A stretch of DNA of 25,959 nucleotides from Klebsormidium nitens (taxonomy: Eukaryota > Streptophyta > Klebsormidiophyceae > Klebsormidiales > Klebsormidiaceae). The notes under the pieces are model-generated. The model was not told where the DNA came from and searched no databases. It saw nothing but the letters and a program-made list of their open reading frames with translations. Of the stretch, positions 10,201-19,800 are shown one piece after another (within the stretch, counting starts at the first letter, position 1; each line of letters starts with the position of its first letter). A program made the translations under genes and the position numbers. The stretch is from assembly GCA_000708835.1 (NCBI GenBank), contig DF237318.1, positions 6,400 through 32,358 on the forward strand, given 5' to 3'.

Positions 10201-13200
10201 TGCTCGGGTTAAGACACCGGGAGAGATTAACAAGGTAGGGAAAGCCTGCTGGAGACGCTCCCCCCGGGCGGCCAACTAGGCCTCTGGACGAGGGAAAGGG
10301 TGCCCGGTTTAAGAGACCGGCAGAGGGTGAGAGCGTAGGAAGCGTAAGGGTATGGAGTGAGTGCACCGGTCTTGATGCAATTTTCGGGGATGATTTTGCA
10401 TCTTCTGACGGGAAACGACGAGCAGAACGCGGCGAAGAATCGATGTCATCCGACCTTCGAGCTTTATAATGATACATGTGATTGGTCTCGGTATCAGGAG
10501 ATACTTGAATGGCTTTCTTACGTCAGATCATTTTGATCACCTTCGAATCTTGCTAGCAAGAAACTGAAGACATGGACTCTTGTCATGTCTTCGGGTCCCT
10601 CTTCAACTCCTTGGAGAATGCTTCATTCGTTTTCTTATCATCTTATGAACCTGATAAACATCGATAGGTATGTCAATACATATCAAACTCTAAACGGAAT
10701 TTATTCTCTCCAATTCAAGTCCGGGAGGCCTTCTTACCTAGCTTTTCGATCTTTCTCGTAAGCTGTCCCTCGAGCTCCTTGGCCTTCGCCCGACTACTCT
10801 CCAATTCCTGATAAAGAAAGCGGACTGTTGTGAGCATTTTTTCTCCTTTTGGCCAAGTAGTGAAGAACGCAAATCTGGAATCGTCGGTGGGAAATTGTCA
10901 CCAATAGGTGCATAGCTCTCACCCCATTGCCACGTGCACGGCAAGCAGTTGGATTGGGATCAACGGAACGCACTGATATCAATCGAACATTGCCGAAGGC
11001 TATCATCTGCTACAGGAAGATTCCAGTTTGCTTGCTAATTATTGGCCCCAGTACTTACAACGGCTGAAGCCTTATGCTTCATCGTCTTTCTGCAGGAATT
11101 GATCTGCCAACGTACCTGCTTCAGCTCCTGAACTGTGTTTTCCGCTTGATGCAGTTCCCGCTCCACGGTGTGAAGCTCCGTCAGCTAAGAACGAGAAATA
11201 GAAGGCATCAAGTTTTGATGCGAAACCAGGTTTGAGTGCACGAACTCTTGCGAAGCGCAGCCTCTTCGCGTTACCTATTTTGCTTTGTGCCCTGTGGCCA
11301 GAATCACCTCCAGGTGGCAAGCCCCAGATTTCGACGACCTGCATCGTCAGCACGGGCTCTTAAAAAGCGTGTGTGCATGACGGCACCAGAATATTATCCA
11401 GTTCTCTTCAATCCGGGTTGTCTTCAGTCCAGGAATCTGAGTCACATCCGCCCGGACGTATGTCCACAAACTACGCTTCGCAGACCCCGACAAAGGCACG
11501 AAATTTCGATTCTTCTTTTTCTTTTGAGTACGCGCTGCTTAGATGATCACAAAGATCGATCTTACCTGTTCCGTAAACGCCGTCCGGAGCTCATCCAGCT
11601 CTAGCTTCAGGTCCCGCTGCTCGGGGCTTCCCCCCTGGGAACTCGCTCCGTTTGCCTTGACCTCCGCCAGCCGCTGCATCAGCCCGGTGGGACCGCTCGG
11701 CCCGTGCTGACGTAGCTGCTCCGTCAGCTGATCCACCTGCCGTAAGTTGACGGGTTTCTCATTTATCCAGACAGATACCTGACAGTCAAAGTCAAGTATT
11801 GTCGAGACAGATACATGAAAGCCGAAACGCAATAGCGCGTGCAATCAAAGGCCAGTCTCCGTTGCCTGCTCCGTTGGCGGCGTGCTTAATTTCGAAGGAT
11901 ATGCTCTTGGATTGCTTGAATGGATTGCGTTTTCCGAGGGTTTGGTTAGGGGGTTTGGTCTTATCCATCGAGCGGCCGCAAACGAACTAAACAAACAGAG
12001 GCCGTCGCTCGGAACGGACTCGAAGCCTGAGAAGGCTCAAACCGGGAATGGATTGCAGTCCAGCAGAACACGAGTCTGAGAGGCACGTACACGTCAACCC
12101 TACAGGGCTAAATTACAAACTCCAGTTTCGAATCCAATTTCACATAAAATGCCCCCAAAAGATCACACATTTAGTTGAAGCCGCCGAAAACTCACCATAA
12201 GCGTGACCTTCCCAAGCTCCGCCCGCGCCCCGTCCCTCTCCGCGCGCGCCTCGCGGACCTCCGCCTCCGCCTGCTGCGCGCGCACGAGCGCGCGCTGCGC
12301 GTCGCTCGCCTCTTTCCGCGCCTCCGCCTCGCGCAGCTCCGCTTCGGCGGCCTGTTTCTGCGCGTCGGCCAAGAGCGCGCGCGCGCTTTTGAGCTCCGCG
12401 AGCGCGCTTTCGGGCGCGGCCATGGCCTGAGCGAGGAGGGCGACGTTCTCTTTCTCAAGCGCGAGCCGCTCGCGGCGCGCGGTGTCAAGCATGGGCGCGA
12501 GCTCGCGTGCCGCCTCTAGTTGTAGGACGAGCTCGGACTCACGTGCGGTGAGGCGGGCCACTGTTTTGCGCTCCTGCACCAGAGAATCCGCCCTTCGATT
12601 ACTTTTCTTCCAACGGTGTTTTTTAGTGTAAGGTCCCTACAAAGGCCGCGTGCTTCGAACGAACAGACCGGAGAAAGCTTAAGGACTCGTGTAAGAACCA
12701 CGGAAAATCAGGTGAACAGCACGGGAACGATGGAGACTTCGCCTCCCAAGGAGCGTCTTCAACATATGAGGGAGTAGCACCCGACCGGCGGGGTCTCCGT
12801 TTTGCGCACCCAACTTATCGTAAGTCGTAGGGCTTAGTAACGTACCCTCCAAAACTTTGACAAACCTCTACCAGTCTTTTAGACGGAACTGCTCAAGTGG
12901 CGAGGCAATGAGCTACCTGGTTCAGTTGCCGATGCGTCTCCTCCAGTTGCTGCAGCGCCTTCTCGTGGTTCCCGTTAATACTCGCGAGCGCCTCCGCCGC
13001 CGCGTCATACCGTTTCTGCAGGCTCGTTACCCGTTCCCACGCCGTTCGTAGCTCCGCGCTCAGATTGCTACTTTCTCCCCCCATCCTGATCCCCGCAAAG
13101 GTACCCCCCTGGACCGTGCTTCTTTGATTCACACCGAATCCCGCGTCCGCAACCATTGCCGCCGCGGCTCGCGCATCGGCCAACTCGCGGCGCAACCGCG

Positions 13201-15284
13201 GCACCTCATCTAGTTCCTTCCTGAGTCTCTGCAGTTCTTCAAGTTCTTGCCTCAGTCTCGGCACCTCTTCCGCCTCTCTCCTAAACCGTTCCGCTTCCGC
13301 CGCTTCCCTTCTCAGCTGCGGAACCTCCGCCAGCTGTGCCCTCAGTCCTTGCACCTCCGCGCTGAGCTCAGCAACCCCTCCCCCCGAAACCGACGCCGTC
13401 CTCCCCAGGGGGCTCTTCGGCAGTGCGTTTCCTACCCCCCCAGCCGGCGCCCGCTGCTCCAGCGTCCCAATTTTCATCCTGAGCCCCAAGTTGTCGACTT
13501 GCGCCGCCGCTAGCTCTTTCTCCAGCGCAGCCAACTTCTCCCTATATGCTTCCTCGGACGCCTGTAAGAACGTCCGGGGGGGGTTCTCCTTCTGCTGATT
13601 CGCCCCCCCCACGCTCATGCTGAGAACACGGGTGGTTGGGAGAGCGCTCATGGAGCGCTGTCGGTTAAGATTGGCGGGGCGGGTCGTGCGTGTCAGACGC
13701 AGAGTCTCCTCGAGGCGGCCTTTTGAGGTCTTTGCGAGTGCCTTGAAGTGGAGAACGCGTTCCTTCTCCCGGGTGCACGCCCGCACGCTTTCCCGCAGCT
13801 TTTCCTCCAGTTCCACCACACGCTGCAGACAAAGAGCGGGAGCAAGAATGCATAAGCCATATGGAGCGAGAAGGATGTGCAAGGGCTTCTGAGATGGAGA
13901 GCGCGTTCTTTCGCGCGCATGCACGCCCGCACGCTTTACGCAGCTTTTCCTCGCGCTTTACCGCACGCTGTCGAGAAGGAAGCAGGAAAGGTCTGAATAC
14001 TTCCACAAGGCAGGATAGTATTGTCAGGGTCTCAAATTGGAGGATGCGCTTCGTTCTGCGCGGGCACGCGCGCACGCTCTTTCGAAATTGTCCTGGGGGT
14101 GGAACACGGGCTAAGATATCACAAATTGTCGGAACTGAGCCTTCAAAATGCGGAATTTTGACGCTACTTTTAAAGTCGAACAATTTAGCGACCAGGCATA
14201 AGCTGTCACTTGTAAATGCTTGCGAGCACTTGATCTGCCTCGACCGAGTCTGCTAGCTTTGACCTTGCTCAAGCAGAACGAGACAGTCGAGAAAGCTTGT
14301 AATTAATAAATCGGGAGTGTAAAATCTCCAATGAAGGCGAAACGTCACGGAATCGTGGCATTCACCACCGTCAGAATTGCGTATCAGTCAGGTTTGTAAC
14401 ATCGAACCTTCTCCATGGGTGGACACAAAGACGGCCGACTATCGCATCCCGCTCGCTATCCTCACCTGCTCGGCTGCAAACTGTAGCGCCACATTCCCCC
14501 CGCTGCGCACTCCTGACGCCGTCACGATGTCAAGTCTCATCTTGCGTTTGGCCGCCTCCTCTGTACGCGCCAACCGAGCCAACAGCCTGGAGATGACAGC
14601 ATGCAAATTGAGGAATGAGAGAAGAGCTAGCTACTGAGGGTGCGCACGGGTAGGTTTGTATATGCAAGATGCGTAGTTGCATCATTGGTCCAGTGGCCTT
14701 CACACGTCTGTGGTAATACACCTCAAAAGCTTCAGAGCGTTCGTCGCTGATTTATCAATAGCTGAAGAAGATTTCATTGCCCCGATTCCATCAGGACAAA
14801 CACGGCTCGCTGTTCTGCTGTTACAGAAAGCCTTTCGCCGTGTTTAACGTGAACATGCTCTGGCTCCGCTCCGTCGCAATCAACCGTCATTTTCTCAAGA
14901 AGAAAGATTCTGCACTTAGTGTTTACGGTCTACTCAGCAAGTCAAACTGTTCAAAGAGCTGGACATTCTGAACCGTTTCGCTCACATCTTATTCCTCTCC
15001 TCCTTTTCCGCAATGTCCTTCTTCAGCTGGAAGTTCTCCTGCTCCAGCGCCAGCAGCCGCTCATGCTCCGGCCCCGTCGTACACGCGCTCATGTTTCCCA
15101 TTCTAGTTGTTGCGCCTTTGCTCCGGAGCAAGCTGATTGCAGGGTCTGGCGGTGGGGGTCCGCTAACGTTGCTGTCAGTTTCGCCTTCCATGTATGCGGG
15201 AAGGCTCGGCCCAGCGGCCGTCACAGAGTGGTGCATCATGAGCGACTTGGAGAAAGACTTGGTGCCGGCCATCGATTCCCTCAT
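4260..15284 (-). CDS. RPGRIP1L: RPGRIP1L/NPHP8-like ciliary transition-zone protein
   Basis: Seventeen exons, in minus-strand order: 15284-14986, 14586-14466, 13822-12917, 12573-12196, 11736-11566, 11184-11116, 10807-10738, 10183-9957, 9296-9213, 8922-8821, 8375-8166, 7819-7496, 7107-6973, 6667-6224, 5886-5452, 5111-4961, 4576-4260. All introns are GT-AG and the phases close to 4443 nt, or 1480 residues. Residues about 80-670 are coiled coil, starting with the family's N-terminal pattern LEQENFQLKKDIAEKEERNK. Residues about 740-880 are a first C2 domain (FLTFDFYEHDTQ, VVNVDDFFLSYAQNN). Residues about 915-1045 are a second C2 (LLDDADPDLENAGLVGTAEV). About 1310-1480 is the C-terminal C2-like, RPGR-interacting domain, ending IDLGEILHSGRDLQSQQLEV. 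Known family members assemble the gate at the ciliary transition zone. The start (ATG 15284 or 15272) is the least certain point, because the frame stays open upstream. The acceptor at 4577 has a weak pyrimidine tract. Length and domain order match the animal family. Confidence 0.87.
5598..5790 (-). repeat. In-frame 66-bp coding minisatellite
   Basis: Nearly three copies of a 66-base unit lie in exon 15 of the RPGRIP1L-like gene, encoding a 22-residue repeat around PLEAESSEWVAPKRPGEQ. The two units at 5663-5728 and 5729 onward are almost identical. The one at 5598-5662 has diverged (ALEAESSGTSEA) and is incomplete. The unit length is a multiple of three, so copy-number change keeps the frame. 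It sits in the low-complexity linker between the second C2 domain and the C-terminal domain, where length variation should be tolerated. Confidence 0.85.
6718..6769. repeat. Paired TGACGTCA palindromes in an intron
   Basis: TGACGTCA occurs at 6718-6725 and 6762-6769, in the intron just upstream (in gene sense) of exon 14. A second pair, at 8105-8112 and 8134-8141, lies in the intron after exon 11. The octamer is the CRE-type site bound by bZIP factors in plants and animals. Intronic regulatory use is only a possibility here. Confidence 0.4.
9562..9584. repeat. Perfect 10-bp inverted repeat in intron
   Basis: ATTCGCACCA (9562-9571) and TGGTGCGAAT (9575-9584) are perfect complements around CCT, inside the 660-base intron at 9297-9956. 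The core TTCGCACCA recurs nearby, at about 9607 and near 9888. A 12-base palindrome, GCGTAGCTACGC, lies near 9805. The cluster may be a fragment of a small inverted-repeat element. Confidence 0.5.
10150..10350 (-). repeat. 100-bp tandem duplication spanning start of exon 8
   Basis: The segment carrying the acceptor and first codons of exon 8 (true edge 10183) is repeated once about 100 bases upstream in gene sense, with the equivalent edge near 10283. Shared landmarks are GCTCCCCCCG (at about 10157 and 10257) and the intron part AAGTGCTCGGGTTAAGACACC against AAGGGTGCCCGGTTTAAGAGACC. The copy translates as ARGERLQQ where the real exon reads ARGERLRQ. It carries an in-frame stop soon after if spliced alone. 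Confidence 0.75.
13750..14105 (-). repeat. Three-copy tandem array of the start of exon 3
   Basis: The true exon 3 edge is at 13822 (RVVELEEKLRESVRAC). A second copy has an AG edge at 13967, 145 bases away, and reads RAVKREEKLRKACGRAC, still open for many codons. A third, more worn copy around 14022-14100 reads FRKSVRACPRRTKRIL. Each includes exon sequence plus some upstream intron. The second copy still has a usable acceptor and keeps the phase for its first codons. Confidence 0.8.
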
Positions 15285-16785
15285 AGACGCTGCACAAATC
15301 AAGAGCACGCTTGCATGGCTTGGTTTGCTTGCAGGGTGGTGCTCTGAGAGATGATGCAGGGAAGGCTTCGGAGGGGGGCCGAGAATTTGTGAACAATCTT
15401 TTTGCCACTTGCAGATGAGCTGGCTGCCCCTGTGATTTTGCAGGAAGAAGGCGCGAAAGTTGATGCCATCTATTTCATAAAGTCGAACCAGGACAGAAAC
15501 TATGTCGCTGATTAGCCAAAGGAACATGCAATATGCTGTGGGCTAGGAAGATAAGGCAGTCAACGCTTCTCTTTCTTACTGCCCCTCCACCAGCATTGTC
15601 TTGCATGGTAACCGTCAATCTACTGTGGTTAAATTTGAGTTGCAAGGCGGTCCAAGGCGAGCTTACCTTGATGCACTGGAAACTCCATGCTCTGTTTGTG
15701 TCTTATTAGACCTTTTCACAGTCTTATGTTCGATCGTGTTGTGTGCATGACTGTGCAATTCCTCCCACGTTTTTAGTGATGGCCGTGTTTTTGTCGGCGG
15801 CTGCCGTAAGCGACTAAGAAGGCAATGCTGTCTTTCTCGATTGCATGTTGCAAAGCCAGTACTGTGCAATCCAACTCTACGACAACTAAACCATTCAGCT
15901 ACTCCGCTTCTGCGAGCGTCATACCCTCCAGACTGGAGATATTCTTCCCAGGCTCTTCGAACAGGATTGCGACATACAATGCTGCGATACCGCATGCAAT
16001 GCTGCGATTATTTCAGCTTCGCAGAGAACCTGCCAAGGAGCAGCCGCAGGGCTTGATGTTATCACATTGCTGAAGGCCCCATTAGATTCTGCTCATCCAG
16101 GCTCGCGCCTAAACTTACAGTAACTTACTATTACTGAACTGTGAGAACTCCGTCCATCTCATAGACCGACGCATATGCAACTTTAAGGCACAGATCCAAC
16201 CACTGTAGCCTAGACTAGGTGTGCTTACTAGGTAAATACTAAGCTGTACAGCGCCAGCTGAAAAGCCGGCCGATAGCGTGTGCGCCCTATTTCTGCAGTC
16301 ACTGCATCACTGCACTGAGCCCTTTGGAGCTACTACGGTACTACGCACAGTACTTCCCGTACCCTCATAGACTAATCAGCCTGTACAAACATCGACAGTG
16401 CGTAACGACACATAACCGTCGTTTGATACTAAGTCAGCTGGTATAGATATACAGTTCGCGCGCGTACATTGACTTTGCCCCCCCGGTTTTGAAAAGGAGT
16501 ACCCCATCTTACTCAGTTGGGGGGGCGAAGGGGGGGCGAATCGCTTGCCTTCTTATACCCAGACAAAGGTTGCCGCGAATTCGGAAGCGCTTCTCGCATA
16601 TTTCGGGGGCAGTGTGGGGGAGATGCAATGGCCCTGCATAATTCAGATTGCGACATTTGTCTTCGTCTGGTTCAATGTTACTGCGCAAACGTCTCTGGTT
16701 CAGAAAAGTTGGATTCACCATGTCCAATGCCAATACTTTCTAGCACCATGAAAGACAGTCCACATTCACGGGCCCCTAAGAAGCC
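15285..16785. promoter_or_regulatory. Divergent promoter region between RPGRIP1L-like and fusion genes
   Basis: The start codons of the two flanking genes face away from each other across 1.5 kb, so this stretch must hold both promoters and 5' UTRs. The frame upstream of 15284 stays open to 15527, so some 5' UTR or an extra coding exon may lie there. I see no convincing TATA box at a fixed distance. A G-rich block with two adjacent GGGGGGGCGAA copies is at 16519-16540, opposed by a C-run at about 16478-16484. No other gene is supported. Confidence 0.5.
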
Positions 16786-16807
16786 ATGGCGACAACAAGG
16801 ATATTGA
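16748..16807 (+). promoter_or_regulatory. Upstream ORF overlapping the main start codon
   Basis: An ATG at 16748 (context CACCATGA) opens a 19-codon frame ending at TGA 16805-16807. It runs across the main ATG at 16786 in a different frame. If the 5' UTR includes it, this overlapping uORF would reduce translation from the main start, unless leaky scanning reaches the strong GCCATGGCG context there. Confidence 0.4.
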
Positions 16808-19800
16808 CTGCTGCTAGCAACAAATTGCTTTGCACCTCAGCAATTGCGTGTGGTGGAAAGACATCAGGAGTGCTTGAATCTTGCGTCTTCTGTCCGAGCT
16901 CTCTTCAATCTGAAAAGCTATCTCAGCACTTACCACCACTTTTCAAATCAGATTTTTGTAGCTGCCAGCCTCAGAAGTCGTTCCAACCATCAAAAGTTGC
17001 AGGAAGGCGTGTTTCACAGACTTTGCCAAAAAAAGTTAATTCTGCATTGTCTGGGCAAGCTGACGTGGGGGATCAACACCCTGATGTCCAGGTATATCAT
17101 TCTTCTGACTGCTTTTGAAAAGAAGCACTCAGAAACAAAATGTTCTCAAGTCGCTGTATGCAAGATCTTGCACTGGCAAGGTGCCCTCTTTGAAGATGCT
17201 TGCACTGATGTTCTGCCGATTTTATTCTCTCTCAGCAGTACCTTTTGCAAGTAGTGGTTGTCCAAGTCGCTTGCATAGTGGGTGTCGCTTTGGCTGCCTC
17301 TAAAAAGACATTGATGCTCTGCCACCCAAGGATTCTGGAATCTGATGGTTTTTGTGTTTGGTACCAGTCTGGTTCCTTGACAAAGGGCTTTTATGAAAAG
17401 GCCATGATTGAGTTCATATAAAGGTACCCATGCGAAAACTGAAAACGAAGACAAAATAAGAATGTCTACAGGTCAATCATTGAACAAGTCATCAACTGTC
17501 TAGAGCGCATCCCTTCAGCAGACATAGTGAGAACATTCGAAATCATTATTCAAAGATCTCTCTTCTATCCAAGTTTCGAGCAGGAAAGACCAGTACGTTC
17601 TGGCCCAGTGTTTCAATGAATGTTTAGCCACCACATCCTGCAGGACGAAGCAGCCAGGCAACATGCACTGCGGCCGCATCTGGTCAACTGCCCCCGCAGG
17701 GGGGTCATTGGGAACTCCCGTTATGCTGTGCGACTTCGGAAGGAAATCGTGCAGGCAGCAAAAGACAAGAACAGGTACATTTGATATGTGCAGTGGTACT
17801 GATCCAAGAGATCTTTTGTTTCATTGACTAAGGTGAAGCACAATGTAAAAGTGGGGTATGCTCTGGAGGCAAATGGAATCAGGAGCTCAAAATCTGTTAA
17901 TTTCTTCCTATGAGAATCTGTGTTTAGTACATTGCTAGATTCCTGATACGACTTGACAGAACTAAAGGGACCTTCCGCCCCATGAAAGCTGTTAAGACTA
18001 TCCCCAATAAAGTCCCCAAATCTTTCCCAAACAAGCTTCGCAAACTTCGCGTCTCAAACACTCCTCCTGCAGGAGCCCTGTCCTTTTCTTCGGCGAGCCT
18101 GGCCTGGAGAAGGACGGATACGCAGCTCTGGTGCATTTCGGCACCCCTAACCGCTCCAAGAATATGGTGCGTCTTGACTGCCATCGCCTGGGCCGCAGCG
18201 CCGTTGAGCTTTTTGGAAGCAGGGCCCGGCCCGGGCTCCTGCACTGGCTGGGGGACGGGACTCTTCTGCTAGACAACGTGCTTCAGGTGAGCCGTCCTTT
18301 TGTTTCCGTTTATGACGCATGTTAAGCTCTCGCCTGAGCAGGTTTCTGCTCATCTTCGAAGACGTTTCTCCTTCAACGGAGCGGTCTTTGCACTGGCTGG
18401 GGGAGGGCACTCTTTTGCTAGACCACGTGCATCAGGTAGTCTGTATTTCCGCCCCTTTCTTTGGTTCCCCATTACTGGATGGACTCCCAAAACCCTTGCC
18501 TGAGCACTTTCTGGCTCGTTTTGGGGGGGGCCTGTACTCGTTAGGAGAGGTCTCTGTGCTGGCTGGGGGGCGGGACTCTTCTACTAGACAACATGCATCA
18601 GGTGCGTCACTCTTTCATTTCCCTATCTCGTTCCTCTCGCTCTGATTTCTGATGAGTATCATTGCCTGTTTCTGTTTTTCTTCCATTCCTACTTACTGGA
18701 TGGTGTCCCCAAAGCCCTTACTTCCTGCCAATTTTAAAAGGCACCGTTTCGTTCTAGGCCAAGGAGTCCTGCGATGGGCGATTGACCGCTCTGGCTGAAG
18801 AATGTGCATAAAACGCCATGTTTATGCTTTGTCCTCTCTGTTCGTGTTCAGCACTTTCTTGGTATGAGGCTCTAAGAGCACCTAAGGATTGGTCTGGTCT
18901 CGCAACTGGAGGAGTGCCGCGCCACAATCCAACTTGAAATCCACTTGCATCCAGCTATCATTTGCATCAAGTCTCCAAGCGCTAAGCCCGAAATCTGGAA
19001 ACCACTTCTGACCCTCGATGAACAGATCGAACAACCCTGATTGGGAGTTTCTGACTGAAAGGCTGCTTGAAGAAGATTTTATTGCACGTCACGCTGACGA
19101 AAAGCTTTATGAACATCCGTGCAGGCTCATCCCGTGTTCCTGCAAAACCTCGTGGATCTATTGCGCACGGGCACCTACCGACCCGCATCGAGCACCCGTC
19201 TCGAAGCCTGGGCTCAGCCAGATGGTAATTATCTGGGCCAACGTCTCCTTCTCTCCGCCTCTACAAGATATCCTTACCCGCATCTTAGTGCTGCTGTTGT
19301 ATCGGTTCTTCTCGCTCGCTCTTGAATGTAGAGACGACTGTCTAAAGGCTCTCTTATTTGAAGATCCCTCTAAGTCTGTGTTAGCCGACTTGGTTCTCGA
19401 ATCAACGGAAGGCCTTAAATTTTGCGTTTCAGTTTAAGCAATTTACTCTTGACACTACTGATGACTTCGAGGACAGCAAAACGAAACTCGTAACGCGCCA
19501 TTCGACTTAGACACTCCTAGTAATTTTGAAAATAGAAAAGCAACCGAATTGAGCGTCGCAATTTCAATTGCAGAAGGGGTGACAATGGAACCGGTGCGGC
19601 ACAGCCAGGCGCGCATCATCTTGACGGCCGAAGGGACGGTTCCGGCGCTCGAGCACCTGGTGACGGTGATCAAGGTGAGCACAAACGGAACGAGAACTTC
19701 ACGGGTTGCGGCACAACGGAAACGGAGCTTAACGGAAGTGAAGCTGAACGGGAATGGATGTGCAAAGTCTGCGCTTGCTCCGGCTCTGACAGGTTTAAAA

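Noticed and set aside
9508-10275. 255-codon minus-strand open frame
   Set aside because: It crosses exon 8 in the wrong frame and runs through introns with no motif. The exon 8 frame that yields ARGERLRQ joins the neighbours.
12192-12519. Long open frames on both strands opposite exon 4 of the ciliary gene
   Set aside because: They are shadows of a GC-rich, alanine/glutamate-rich coiled coil. Only the minus-strand frame 12573-12196 joins neighbouring exons in phase.
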